Assembly: GCF_022601715.1 (NCBI RefSeq)
Contig: NZ_JAKVIM010000009.1
Location: 62,001-126,000 of the forward strand
Direction of reading: 5' to 3'
Length of the DNA stretch: 64,000 nucleotides
DNA from: Acinetobacter zhairuonensis
Lineage (GTDB): Bacteria; Pseudomonadota; Gammaproteobacteria; Pseudomonadales; Moraxellaceae
Under the pieces are notes generated by a model. It did no database searches and had not been told where the DNA came from. It saw only the letters and a program-made list of their open reading frames with translations. Shown in pieces: positions 36,083 through 47,319 of this stretch. The first letter of the stretch is position 1. Each line of letters opens with the position of its first letter. The position numbers were made by a program, and so were the translations under genes.

Positions 36083-36841
36083 CTATTCGGTTGCTGTACT
36101 GAGTCGTAAACGACCTTGGTAAAAACTTTGGATACCTGCTTCGGTTTCTAGCAGTACCGCACCATCATCCTGAATGCCAACAAAAGTGCCCGAGCAACTG
36201 CCTGTACTGTGTTCAAACTCTACCGCTTGCTGTTGAAAGGCTGCGTAACGATTAAAGCGTGCGGCGAGGTTATAGCTTTGGTGATCAAACCACTCTCCTG
36301 CACGATGGATCGCTAGATACAGTTCGGCAATCAGATCAATACGTGAAGTCGCTTGCAGACCTAATTCGGTGAGCGAGGTGACTTGCTGATCAATGCTGTT
36401 ATCAGACACAGGTGCAAGATTAAGCCCAACCCCAACAATCACTTGGTTCGGGCTAATCGGTTCAATTAGAATACCGCCCCATTTACCTTGTACGCTGTAC
36501 AGGTCATTCGGCCATTTAATTTGCAAGTTCAGGGCTTCAAGGCTGGGCATGTGCAGAATATTCAAAGCAACTTCTAAAGCTAAACGCCCATCTATTGCTG
36601 TTCGAGTATTTAGCAATGTGCTTAAATACACGTTTCCTTCAGGTGACACCCATTGTCGTTGTCGCTGACCTCTCCCTTGCGTCTGTTGTGCGCTACAGAC
36701 CAATGCACTGTGTATTCCTTTTTGTGCAATTTCCCGCACATCATCATTGGTTGATGTTGTGGTCGGTTTAAGCATCAGGACTTCAGGGAGTTGTTGAGCA
36801 GCCTGAAGTCGTTGTTGTAGTTGTCGAGTTTCTACATCCAT
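36083..36841 (-). CDS. birA: Biotin--[acetyl-CoA-carboxylase] ligase (no DNA-binding domain)
   Basis: Biotin-protein ligase of 252 residues from the ATG at 36841; an upstream in-frame ATG at 36883 overlaps the divergent gene. It activates biotin with ATP and attaches it to the BCCP of acetyl-CoA carboxylase. Catalytic motifs are QTQGRGQRQRQW, LQIKWPNDLYSVQGKWGGIL and VIVGVGLNLA. It starts almost directly with the ligase domain and lacks the N-terminal winged helix of E. coli BirA (about 321 residues), so it cannot repress the bio genes. It is in an operon with coaX. Confidence 0.95.
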   Translation of the reverse strand: MDVETRQLQQRLQAAQQLPEVLMLKPTTTSTNDDVREIAQKGIHSALVCSAQQTQGRGQRQRQWVSPEGNVYLSTLLNTRTAIDGRLALEVALNILHMPSLEALNLQIKWPNDLYSVQGKWGGILIEPISPNQVIVGVGLNLAPVSDNSIDQQVTSLTELGLQATSRIDLIAELYLAIHRAGEWFDHQSYNLAARFNRYAAFQQQAVEFEHSTGSCSGTFVGIQDDGAVLLETEAGIQSFYQGRLRLSTATE

Positions 36842-36869
36842 TTGAATCTGAGCATAGTGGAAAATATTT

Positions 36870-37679
36870 ATGGAGTTAATCATATATTTACTGATTGGTG
36901 CAATCGCAGGATTTACCGCAGGATTATTTGGTGTGGGTGGTGGTTTAATTATTGTGCCTATTCTCTATATTGTTTTTATCCAGCTTCAATATGATCCATC
37001 CGTGATTATGCACATGGCGCTTGGGACCTCATTGGCGACCATTATTGTGACTTCGCTCAGTTCTGTGTCAGCACATCATAAGCAAGGGGCTGTGTTGTGG
37101 TCGGTATTTCGCAATTTAGCCCCAGGTTTAGTGCTAGGTTCTTTTCTAGGAGCAGGAATTGCTGATTTGTTGCCAGGACAAGGTTTACAGCTGATCATTG
37201 GCTTCTTTGCCATTTGGGTGGCTTTTCGCATGTTCAAAGGTGCAAAAGCCCAAGTGGATACCTCTAAACATTTACCTCCGACAGCCAAGCAAATGCTTGC
37301 AGGTGGCGGGATTGGAGTTGCCTCTGCGATTTTTGGGATTGGTGGTGGTAGCCTCACCGTACCATATTTGAACCGTCATGGCGTGGTGATGCAAAAAGCG
37401 GTCGCGACTTCCGCGGCTTGTGGACTGCCAATTGCGCTTGCGGGAGCACTTGGCTTTATGTGGTTTGGTGCCAAAGCGCAGGTCAATGTACCGAATACCA
37501 TTGGTTATATTCATGTTTATGCTTTTTTAGGCATTAGCTTGATGAGTTTTATCACTGCTAAACTTGGTGCGAAAGTTGCACATCAATTGTCACCTGAAAT
37601 GCTAAAGCGATGCTTCGCAGGCTTGCTGACGACTGTAGGTGCTTATTTTATTTACCAAGGATTTGCAAAATTCTTCTGA
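36870..37679 (+). CDS. TauE/SafE-family sulfite or anion exporter-like permease
   Basis: A 269-residue inner-membrane protein with about eight helices in two halves. The family's repeated glycine-rich motif is seen as GLFGVGGGLIIVPIL near residue 20 and AIFGIGGGSLTVPYL near 155. The substrate may be sulfite, sulfonate or another organic anion. It is divergent from birA with a short shared upstream region. Confidence 0.9.
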   Translation: MELIIYLLIGAIAGFTAGLFGVGGGLIIVPILYIVFIQLQYDPSVIMHMALGTSLATIIVTSLSSVSAHHKQGAVLWSVFRNLAPGLVLGSFLGAGIADLLPGQGLQLIIGFFAIWVAFRMFKGAKAQVDTSKHLPPTAKQMLAGGGIGVASAIFGIGGGSLTVPYLNRHGVVMQKAVATSAACGLPIALAGALGFMWFGAKAQVNVPNTIGYIHVYAFLGISLMSFITAKLGAKVAHQLSPEMLKRCFAGLLTTVGAYFIYQGFAKFF

Positions 37680-37727
37680 AAATTATTGATGACTTTTGCT
37701 GTTTTAATTGGCTTTTTAGACATAATA

Positions 37728-37738
37728 TTGTCTGACAA
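37728..37738. promoter_or_regulatory. Candidate GntR/FadR-type operator upstream of the GntR gene
   Basis: TTGTCTGACAA is a perfect palindrome around one base and fits the TNGTNNNACNA consensus of FadR-type GntR regulators. A CATAAT that could be the -10 box ends two bases before it (37721-37726). It lies 97 bases before the GntR start codon, so autoregulation is plausible. No -35 with normal spacing is clear. Confidence 0.5.
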
Positions 37739-37834
37739 GGACATGGTGCAGGACTGCTGAAATCAGTTACAACGATTGCTTCAGTCGTGTGATGTATTGT
37801 GGATTGCATCTTATAAAAACAAGATAGGAAGAGT

Positions 37835-38530
37835 ATGCAACAAGAAGAAATAGAAAGCCTGTCCGAGCAGATCGCCAAACATATTAGTGAGCAAATCATT
37901 AGTGGCGAACTGGTCGAAGGTGAGCGAATTCAGGAGTTAAGAATCGCCAAAGAGCTGGATGTCAGTCGCGGCTCGGTGCGTGAAGCTTTATTGATCTTGG
38001 AGCGCACGCATCTGATTCAGATTTTTCCACGACGTGGGGCAATTGTCTCAGAAATGTCGGCGCAGCAGGTGCGGGCACTGTTCGACAGTTGTGCCATGCT
38101 GTCTGGGCAGATTGTGCAGCGCATTGCGGACACTTGGCGCCAGCATGAAGTGGAGCAGTTTCAGCGCTTGATGGAGCAAATTCAGGAAGAATGCCGTCAC
38201 GGGCATACTGAAAAATTCTATGATTTAATCTTTCAGTATCTGGCCAAGCAGCACGATATGGTGGCAAATCCTTATTTAATGAATTTCTATCAGGAGCTGT
38301 TGCCTTCGGTGCGTCGTAGTTACTTCTTAACCCTAAATACCTCAAGAAGAGAGTTACAAGAGTCGTTCGAGTTGTTTAAACTGGTGAGTGATGCAATTTT
38401 AATCCGAAAATCACAACAAGCCACTTTATTTATGGATGATTTTTGTCGACACTTGCGTAACTTGGTGTTGGAATCTCTAACACGCATGAAACAAATCGAA
38501 TTAGCATGGGCGCGTCGTTCACGACGTTAA
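37835..38530 (+). CDS. GntR-family transcriptional regulator (FCD type)
   Basis: A 231-residue regulator. An N-terminal winged helix (IISGELVEGERIQELRIAKE, then LDVSRGSVREALLILERTHL) is followed by an all-helical FCD-like effector domain. FadR-subfamily members respond to organic acids or fatty acyl compounds. GGAAGAG precedes the ATG. It lies ten bases upstream of smc and so may be the first gene of a GntR-smc-zipA-ligA transcript. Confidence 0.92.
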   Translation: MQQEEIESLSEQIAKHISEQIISGELVEGERIQELRIAKELDVSRGSVREALLILERTHLIQIFPRRGAIVSEMSAQQVRALFDSCAMLSGQIVQRIADTWRQHEVEQFQRLMEQIQEECRHGHTEKFYDLIFQYLAKQHDMVANPYLMNFYQELLPSVRRSYFLTLNTSRRELQESFELFKLVSDAILIRKSQQATLFMDDFCRHLRNLVLESLTRMKQIELAWARRSRR

Positions 38531-38540
38531 TCAGGACATT

Positions 38541-41500
38541 ATGCGTTTAAGCAGTTTAAAACTTTCAGGCTTCAAATCTTTTGCCGATAGCACAACTTTA
38601 CAGTTCAAAGCCAACCGATCTGCCGTGGTTGGACCAAATGGCTGTGGAAAATCCAATGTCATTGATGCCATTCGTTGGGTTATGGGTGAATCCAATGCGC
38701 GCCAACTGCGTGGCGGCAGCATGCAGGATGTCATTTTCACGGGGACGGCTAAGCGTAAACCTGTAGGGATGGCCAGTGTAGAACTGCGTTTTGAGAATAC
38801 CTATGGCAAGTTAGGCGGGGCCTATAATGCCTACAATGAGCTGGCGGTGCGTCGTCAAGTCACCCGAGAGGGTAAGTCTGAATATTTCTTAAATGGCACC
38901 AAATGTCGTCGTCGTGATATTACCGATATTTTCTTGGGCACAGGTTTAGGTCCGCGTTCTTATGCCATTATTGAACAAGGCATGATTAACCGTCTGGTGG
39001 ATGCCAAGCCTGAAGAAATGCGGGTGTTTATTGAAGAAGCGGCAGGGGTGTCCCGTTATCAGGCACGTCGTCGTGAAACCTTGTTGCATTTGGATCATAC
39101 CGCGCAAAATTTATCTCGCTTAGAAGATATTGCACAAGAATTAAAGTCACAGCTTAAAACCTTAAAGCGTCAGTCTGAAACGGCCATTCAATACAAAGAA
39201 TTAGAAAAAACCATTCGGACCATTAAAGTGGAGGTACTGTCTTTCCAGTGTGAACAAAGTAGTCGTTTGCAGCAGGAATATACGGTACAGATGAATGAAC
39301 TAGGTGATCAGTTTAAATTGGTACGTTCTGAATTAACCACTTTGGAGCATGACTTAGGCTCAACCAGTGAATTATTTCAGCGTCTGATTCAGCAATCGAC
39401 GCCATTACAAAGTGAATGGCAACAAGCCGAGAAGAAACTGGCTGAACTCAAGATGACCTTGGAACAAAAGCAGTCACTCTTTCAGCAAAACACCTCGACA
39501 CTGGCACAACTGGAACAGCAAAAAGCACAAAGCAAAGAGCGTTTACAGTTGATTGAATTGCAGCTTGAAACCTTGTTGCAACAGCAAGAACAGCAAACTG
39601 AACAGTTGCAGCAACAAGAACAGATGAGCCAGCAACAGACGCAAAGTTATCAAGATTTAAAAGCGCAACAACAGCAAGTCCAGCAGCAGTTTGAACAGGT
39701 CAAAGCGCAGGTCGAAAAGCAGCAACAGCAAAAAATGCAAATGCTGGCGCAGTCTGAGCAACTCAGCAAAAATATGGTGCGGATTGAACAGCAGAAGCAG
39801 ACTTTACAGCTGCAAGCCGCTCAGATTCAAAACCAAGCCCAAAGTGAAGATATTCAGCAGTTGGAGCAAGACAAGCACTTGCTGCAAACTCAGATGGAAC
39901 AGTCCGAGCAAGCGATTCAGCAACAGCGTCAGCAGTTGGAACAATTGCAAGAGCAATCGGCTCAGCAAAAGACACAGGTCTTGCAATTAAAATCTGAAAT
40001 ACAGGTTTTACAATCTGAACATAAAAATCTGACTCAACTGTTGGTCAAGCAAAGCCCTGCATCGCACAATGCCAATGTGCAATTGATGCAGACTTTAAAA
40101 TTGACTGAGCAAGGTAAACCTCACGCACAATTGATTGAAAAGTTCCTTGCCAAATGGCTTTCCGCAGAGGTGTTGGATGAGGATGCTGAATTCCAAGACA
40201 GTATCGCACGTCAGCTTAAAATGAGTGCAGGCAGCAGTAAGCTGGCATTGGCACAATTACCGTGTCTGGCAGACTGGATTGCCTCTGCACAGCATTCACT
40301 GTGGAACCAGGTTGCGATAGCGACGACGCTGAACGAAGCATTGTCTTATCAAGCTCAGCTCAAACATGGGCAGTCGATTTTAAGTTTGGATGGTTATCAT
40401 GTCGCGGCAGACTGGGTGATTGGCTTGCTCTATGATGAGAGCAGCCAAGCGGGTCAAGGTGCGCTGAGTCATCGTATACGTCTAGAAAGTATTGAGATTG
40501 AACTGAGTAATCTACAGGCGAAATTTGAGCAGGCTGAACAGCAATTACCGAGTGCGCAACAACAGATTGAGCAGCATCAGACAGATTTGAAACAACAGCA
40601 AGCACTGCTCAAACAGCAGCAACAAAGCTTACAGCAGTTGGATGTCAGTATTGCCAAGTTGCAAAGTAGTGCACATGCTTTTGCGATTCAGCAGCAGCAA
40701 TTACGCGACCAATTACAACAGTTGGATGAGCAGATTGAAGAAGATGCCATGCAAAAAGATGATCTGGAAATTGATCTGCATGCACTGACTTTGAAGCTAG
40801 AACAGGTGTTACCTCACTTTAAAACCACGCAATTTCAACTGGAAGAATTGACTGAGCAATTAGAGTTTGCTCAGCAGCAAAGCATACAGTCACAGCAAGA
40901 ACTGGAACTGTTACGCCGTCAAAGCACACAAATACAGCAACAGACTGCCTTGCTGGAAAAGGATGGGTCCTTCCTAAAAGCCCAGAACCAGCAAATTAAT
41001 CAGCAGATTGAACAGGCGAAAAAATTTGTCGATCCTGTACAGCTAGAACTGCCAACTTTGGAATCTCAATTTGCTGAGCAATTTCAGCAAACTGAAAAAT
41101 TGCAGAAAACGTGGAATGCGTGGCAGCTGGAACTGAACAGTGTGCAAGAAAAGCAGCAACGAGTCACCGAACAGCGTCATCATCAGCAACAGCAAGATGA
41201 GCGGTTACGCACGCAACTGGAAGAAAAACGTTTGGCATGGCAGGCAGCCAAATCGGATTTTCAACACTATTCCGAGCAGCTGAAAGCCATGGACAGTGAC
41301 TTAATTACAGGTCTTGCAATTGACTTACCTGCGCATCAGGCAAAGTTGGAAAAAGCCCAGCAACAGTTCGCCAAATTAGGGGCAGTCAACTTGGCTGCTT
41401 CAGAAGAATATGAAGAAGTTTCCAAACGTTTTGAAGAACTCAGTCATCAGATTGAAGACCTCGAAAAGACCGTGGCGCAATTGCAAGCCGCAATGAAGAG

Positions 41501-41993
41501 CATTGATCAGGAAACACGTAAGCTGTTTATGACGACATTTGATCAGGTCAATGCTGAATTGCAGGAATTGTTCCCGAAAGTCTTTGAAGGTGGTGAAGCC
41601 AGCTTAAGTTTGGAAGATGACTGGCAGTCTGGGGTCAAACTCATGGCCCGCCCGCCAGGGAAGCGCAACAGTTCACTGGCATTATTGTCTGGTGGTGAGA
41701 AAGCACTGACAGCTTTGGCACTGGTTTTTGCAATTTTCCGTTTAAATCCAGCGCCGTTCTGCGTACTAGATGAAGTGGATGCGCCTTTAGATGATGCCAA
41801 TGTAGGTCGCTTCTGTAATTTGGTAAAAGAGCTTTCTGAACAGGTGCAATTCATTTACATTACACATAATAAGTTAGCAATGACGATGGCCACCGATTTA
41901 TTGGGGGTTACAATGCCAGAACCAGGTACATCAAAACTCGTTAGTGTAGATTTGGAACAGGCAAAAGAATACGGTTTAGTCGCGGAGTCATAA
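38541..41993 (+). CDS. smc: Chromosome segregation protein SMC
   Basis: SMC, 1150 residues, the ATPase core of bacterial condensin. It has Walker A VVGPNGCGKSNVIDAIRWV near residue 31, long Gln-rich coiled coils (about 170-500 and 660-1000), a hinge (about 510-650), the ABC signature LALLSGGEKALTALAL and Walker B PAPFCVLDEVDAPLDDANV near the end. The coiled coils are unusually rich in glutamine. AGGA lies five bases before the ATG. The zipA gene begins two bases after its stop codon. Confidence 0.96.
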   Translation: MRLSSLKLSGFKSFADSTTLQFKANRSAVVGPNGCGKSNVIDAIRWVMGESNARQLRGGSMQDVIFTGTAKRKPVGMASVELRFENTYGKLGGAYNAYNELAVRRQVTREGKSEYFLNGTKCRRRDITDIFLGTGLGPRSYAIIEQGMINRLVDAKPEEMRVFIEEAAGVSRYQARRRETLLHLDHTAQNLSRLEDIAQELKSQLKTLKRQSETAIQYKELEKTIRTIKVEVLSFQCEQSSRLQQEYTVQMNELGDQFKLVRSELTTLEHDLGSTSELFQRLIQQSTPLQSEWQQAEKKLAELKMTLEQKQSLFQQNTSTLAQLEQQKAQSKERLQLIELQLETLLQQQEQQTEQLQQQEQMSQQQTQSYQDLKAQQQQVQQQFEQVKAQVEKQQQQKMQMLAQSEQLSKNMVRIEQQKQTLQLQAAQIQNQAQSEDIQQLEQDKHLLQTQMEQSEQAIQQQRQQLEQLQEQSAQQKTQVLQLKSEIQVLQSEHKNLTQLLVKQSPASHNANVQLMQTLKLTEQGKPHAQLIEKFLAKWLSAEVLDEDAEFQDSIARQLKMSAGSSKLALAQLPCLADWIASAQHSLWNQVAIATTLNEALSYQAQLKHGQSILSLDGYHVAADWVIGLLYDESSQAGQGALSHRIRLESIEIELSNLQAKFEQAEQQLPSAQQQIEQHQTDLKQQQALLKQQQQSLQQLDVSIAKLQSSAHAFAIQQQQLRDQLQQLDEQIEEDAMQKDDLEIDLHALTLKLEQVLPHFKTTQFQLEELTEQLEFAQQQSIQSQQELELLRRQSTQIQQQTALLEKDGSFLKAQNQQINQQIEQAKKFVDPVQLELPTLESQFAEQFQQTEKLQKTWNAWQLELNSVQEKQQRVTEQRHHQQQQDERLRTQLEEKRLAWQAAKSDFQHYSEQLKAMDSDLITGLAIDLPAHQAKLEKAQQQFAKLGAVNLAASEEYEEVSKRFEELSHQIEDLEKTVAQLQAAMKSIDQETRKLFMTTFDQVNAELQELFPKVFEGGEASLSLEDDWQSGVKLMARPPGKRNSSLALLSGGEKALTALALVFAIFRLNPAPFCVLDEVDAPLDDANVGRFCNLVKELSEQVQFIYITHNKLAMTMATDLLGVTMPEPGTSKLVSVDLEQAKEYGLVAES

Positions 41994-41994
41994 T

Positions 41995-42954
41995 ATGGAA
42001 GTCACAACAATAGTCGGTATTGTTATTGCCGTTATCATAATTTTTGTAGGGTTACGCATGCTGTTGAAAAAACCAGCAGATGCAACCCCGTCACTTGAAA
42101 GTGAATTGCAGCTAAACTCGGACAGTCAGCTTCCGATTATCCCACGTCACGTTCGTGACCAGTTGCAAACCCCAACGGCAGAAGAAACGACTGCACGTGT
42201 TGAGCCGACTTTAAATGAAGCAGAAGCGATTGCGGATACAGCAGATAAAAATGAGTCTAAGGTTGCCACTGAAAAAGAACAAGCTGCAGAAACTGCAGTA
42301 AATAAGGATGAGAAAACTTCGACAGAAGCAGTACAAACGGAAGCTGGGGTTGAGGTAACTGCAACAGCCAAAGTAGTAGAAACTGACACTGCTGCAAAAG
42401 TAGAAGAAGGTTTACATTTACACTCGCATGTCGAAAAAGCTGAAATTATTGAATTTAACGAAGAAAGCAGCATTTTAGATGAGCACTTACACGAGCAACA
42501 ACGTGTAGATGAAGAAAGTGTTTTACAAACGGCAGAAGAATTCATTGTTTTCAATATTTATCCTGAACGTCGTATTTTGACCGGGGATAAGACAATGAAA
42601 GTATTGCTTAAATACGGTCTACGTTATGGTGAAATGGCATGCTTCCATCGTTATGATGAGGAACATGAACACCTTTCTTTCTCGGTTTTACAGATTACCG
42701 AAGAAGGACCAGCAGGCTTTGACTTGGAAACGCTAGCCAATGAACAAATTAAAGGCTTGGCTTTCTTCTTGGCATTACCGCATAACGATGTACAAAATGC
42801 CTTTGATACCATGGTCAGTATTTCCAACCTGATTGCCCGTGAAATTGATGGCACGATTTACGACCAGAACCAGCAGGAAATGACGGCGCAATCGCGTGAA
42901 TTCTGGCGCCATCAGGCAATTGACTATCGTTCAGGTCAACAGGCAACGGTATAA
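41995..42954 (+). CDS. zipA: Cell division protein ZipA
   Basis: ZipA, 319 residues, an inner-membrane anchor that binds FtsZ. It has an N-terminal membrane helix (TTIVGIVIAVIIIFVGLRML), a variable acidic Glu/Ala/Thr-rich linker (about 60-170), and a C-terminal FtsZ-binding domain (EEFIVFNIYPERRILTGDKT onwards, with GFDLETLANEQIKGLAFFL). It sits between smc and ligA, the order known from pseudomonads and Acinetobacter. Confidence 0.92.
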   Translation: MEVTTIVGIVIAVIIIFVGLRMLLKKPADATPSLESELQLNSDSQLPIIPRHVRDQLQTPTAEETTARVEPTLNEAEAIADTADKNESKVATEKEQAAETAVNKDEKTSTEAVQTEAGVEVTATAKVVETDTAAKVEEGLHLHSHVEKAEIIEFNEESSILDEHLHEQQRVDEESVLQTAEEFIVFNIYPERRILTGDKTMKVLLKYGLRYGEMACFHRYDEEHEHLSFSVLQITEEGPAGFDLETLANEQIKGLAFFLALPHNDVQNAFDTMVSISNLIAREIDGTIYDQNQQEMTAQSREFWRHQAIDYRSGQQATV

Positions 42955-43007
42955 TATCAAATTGAAAATGAGAGTCTGACTTTTATAATAGGCAGACAAG
43001 ATTGTTG

Positions 43008-45084
<2,077 letters not shown>

Positions 45085-45104
45085 AATTTTGTTTGGTATG
45101 AAAT

Positions 45105-45135
45105 AAAAAAAGACACCGATCAGGTGTCTTTTTTT
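45105..45135. terminator. Bidirectional terminator ligA / SDR
   Basis: AAAAAAAGACACC and GGTGTCTTTTTTT form a perfect 13-bp stem with a GATCA loop between convergent ligA and the minus-strand dehydratase gene. Confidence 0.92.
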
Positions 45136-45145
45136 ATGATGATCA

Positions 45146-46213
45146 TTAAGGAATATATTGTTTGATCACACCGTCGTTGAGCAATTGTTGAAAGTGCTCA
45201 ACCAAGCTTTCTTTGACATCACGATACTGTAAACCTAATTCTTTTTGGCTCTTGCTCGCATCAAAATAAATAGGGTAACCCATATTCAGTTCAACAAACT
45301 CACGGCTAAAACCAATCAGCGGACCAATCACTTTAAAGGCAGTTTTTGGTAGCTCATTACGTGGAAAAGGAAACTTCCAACCAAAATGTGCTTTAAGTAA
45401 TTGACCAATTTCAAGCAAACTCAAAGTATCGCCACTGACGATGTAACGACCTGTTGCTTTGGGATTAAATGCAGCCTGTAGGTGTGCTTCGGCGACATCT
45501 TGAACATCGACCACACCATTCCACATGGGTGGAACACCCGCGAGAGTTAAGCCATTGGTAAATTGTTGTAAGACCTCAATTGAACCTGACTGCGTATTTG
45601 GCGTTAATGAACGACCAAAGACCAATGCTGGGTTAATGCAAACCAATTGCCAACGGTCTTGTGCATCCGCCATTTCCCAAGCTTTACGCTCAGCCATCAC
45701 TTTAGAATATGGATAAGGTTGATGGGTCTCAGAGCTGCTGGTATTCCAGTGACTTTCATCAAAAGTATTATGGTCAGTTTTTAAAATATCCACAGCATCG
45801 CCATAGGTCGATGCGATGCTCGAAGTGACAATGACGCGTTTGACTGACTCAGTTTCATTCACAGTATTTAAAACATTTTCTGTACCTAAAACAGCAGGTT
45901 CAATGATGTCTTTAACGGCATTCTTATAGTTGGTGACAACGAAAGGCGACGCCATATGAAACACAATTTCACAGCCCTGCATGGCTTCTTTAAAAGAATT
46001 TGGTTCGAGCAAATTCGCTTTAAATAGTTTTAGTGTTCCTGTGCTGCTTTCTGCAATTTTAGATAAATGCGCGAAGCTTTGAGTTTTGTTCAGGTCACGG
46101 ACAGTGGCATGTACGGTATAGCCTTGGGTTAATAATTTTTGAATTACCCAACTGGCAATATAACCTGAGGCACCTGTGACCAGTACAGGTGCGTGTGTTG
46201 CTAAGTTTGTCAT
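45146..46213 (-). CDS. Extended SDR, dihydroflavonol-4-reductase-like
   Basis: A 355-residue NAD(P)-dependent epimerase/dehydratase-family protein. The cofactor-binding motif is VTGASGYIASWVIQKLL near residue 12. The catalytic YxxxK is in YPYSKVMAE. HMASPF and the VDVQDVAEAH block match the 4-dihydroflavonol/aldehyde reductase branch. The substrate is probably a carbonyl compound. It is a single gene. Confidence 0.9.
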   Translation of the reverse strand: MTNLATHAPVLVTGASGYIASWVIQKLLTQGYTVHATVRDLNKTQSFAHLSKIAESSTGTLKLFKANLLEPNSFKEAMQGCEIVFHMASPFVVTNYKNAVKDIIEPAVLGTENVLNTVNETESVKRVIVTSSIASTYGDAVDILKTDHNTFDESHWNTSSSETHQPYPYSKVMAERKAWEMADAQDRWQLVCINPALVFGRSLTPNTQSGSIEVLQQFTNGLTLAGVPPMWNGVVDVQDVAEAHLQAAFNPKATGRYIVSGDTLSLLEIGQLLKAHFGWKFPFPRNELPKTAFKVIGPLIGFSREFVELNMGYPIYFDASKSQKELGLQYRDVKESLVEHFQQLLNDGVIKQYIP

Positions 46214-46729
46214 AGATCAACCGTTGTTGTTTTAGGTATTGGCATAGTGTAAGCGTGAATGTGATGAAAGTCTTTGCTTATGAGACACAGGTATCTTACT
46301 TATGCGTCATTTCAACGTAGATGTTGATGCACGTTATAAAAGCAAATTGGTCGAGGTAAATACGATTTTCTTAGCCCATATAGACAACGTCATCAATAAG
46401 AAATATTGGGAGATGTGTTTAACTGTGACTATGCAACAGTGGAGGGATAATAGCTCTAAATTGAGAGTAACTTTTTATTTTTAATAATAAAAAATGATGA
46501 TGTGTTAATTTTAACTTCGTGATGTTTTAAAAACGTGGCGAAATAAGAACTATTTTAAATAGTTACAAATTTTAAAATAAGCAAAATTTGAATGAAATAA
46601 CCTTTGCCATGAGATGCAAAATACTGCAAAGGCTTATTTTATATGTGGAAAATGAGCGAATTTAAACTGCAAATGCGTATGTTTCTCATTTTAATTTTAT
46701 AAAAATCATAAACTTACAAAATTAAACTT
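46214..46729. other. AT-rich gene-free region upstream of bfr
   Basis: About 515 bases with no supported gene. A 60-codon open frame at 46302-46484 has no ribosome site or family match. A hairpin CCTTTGC/GCAAAGG (46601-46632) followed by a T-rich stretch may end a transcript or mark a small RNA, but nothing links it to a gene. Confidence 0.3.
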
Positions 46730-46758
46730 TTGCAATCCTAGCTAAATGTCGCCATAAT
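46730..46758 (+). promoter_or_regulatory. Predicted sigma-70 promoter of bfr
   Basis: TTGCAA (46730-46735) and CATAAT (46753-46758) with an ideal 17-base spacer, 29 bases before the bfr start codon. No Fur-box-like palindrome is evident nearby. Confidence 0.55.
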
Positions 46759-46786
46759 ATTTCAAAAAGGTATGGGGTATAACGAG

Positions 46787-47251
46787 ATGCGTGGCAATCC
46801 AGAAGTAGTAGACTATTTAAATATGTTGATCGGTGGGGAACTTGCAGCTCGCGATCAGTATCTCATTCATTCACGTATGTATGAAGATTGGGGTTTAAGT
46901 AAAATCTTCGAGCGTATTGATCATGAAATGCAAGAAGAAGCTTCGCATGCAGATGCCCTGATTCGTCGTGTACTGTTCCTTGAAGGTACGCCAAACATGA
47001 ACCGTGATGATATTCATGTAGGTCAAGATGTGGTGACTTGTTTGAAAGCGGACTTGGCACTGGAATACCATGTACGTGAAAAGTTGGCGCAAGGTGTGAA
47101 GCTGGCAGAAGAAAAGGGTGACTATGTGACGCGCGATATGTTGCGCCAGCAAATGTCTGATACCGAAGAAGACCATACCTACTGGTTAGAAAAGCAAATG
47201 CGCTTAATTGAATTGATTGGCTTACAAAATTATATTCAGTCGCAAATGTAA
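46787..47251 (+). CDS. bfr: Bacterioferritin-family iron storage protein
   Basis: A 154-residue bacterioferritin from the ATG at 46787 ([12 protein letters not shown]), preferred over 46772 because GGGG lies nine bases upstream and the family starts there. The diiron ferroxidase ligands are present: Glu18, Glu51, His54, Glu93, Glu126 and His129 (E. coli positions 94, 127 and 130 are shifted by one). The haem ligand Met52 of E. coli Bfr is replaced by Ala (EEASH), so this subunit probably does not bind haem at the dimer interface. It stores iron as a 24-mer in the cytoplasm. Confidence 0.95.
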   Translation: MRGNPEVVDYLNMLIGGELAARDQYLIHSRMYEDWGLSKIFERIDHEMQEEASHADALIRRVLFLEGTPNMNRDDIHVGQDVVTCLKADLALEYHVREKLAQGVKLAEEKGDYVTRDMLRQQMSDTEEDHTYWLEKQMRLIELIGLQNYIQSQM

Positions 47252-47266
47252 GCACTGTATGCAATG

Positions 47267-47304
47267 AAAAAAGGTTTTCAGATGTAAGTTTGAAAACCTT
47301 TTTT
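47267..47304. terminator. Bidirectional terminator bfr / peroxiredoxin
   Basis: A perfect 14-bp stem, AAAAAAGGTTTTCA and TGAAAACCTTTTTT, with a 10-base loop between convergent genes. Confidence 0.9.
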
Positions 47305-47319
47305 AATGAGCAATGGTTT

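Noticed and set aside
39691..39990. Open frames in other phases inside smc (plus and minus strand)
   Set aside because: They arise from CAG/CAA-rich coiled-coil codons; composition is low-complexity and the SMC frame is unbroken.
46302..46484. 60-codon open frame in the gap before bfr
   Set aside because: No ribosome site, no recognisable family, and AT-rich chance context.
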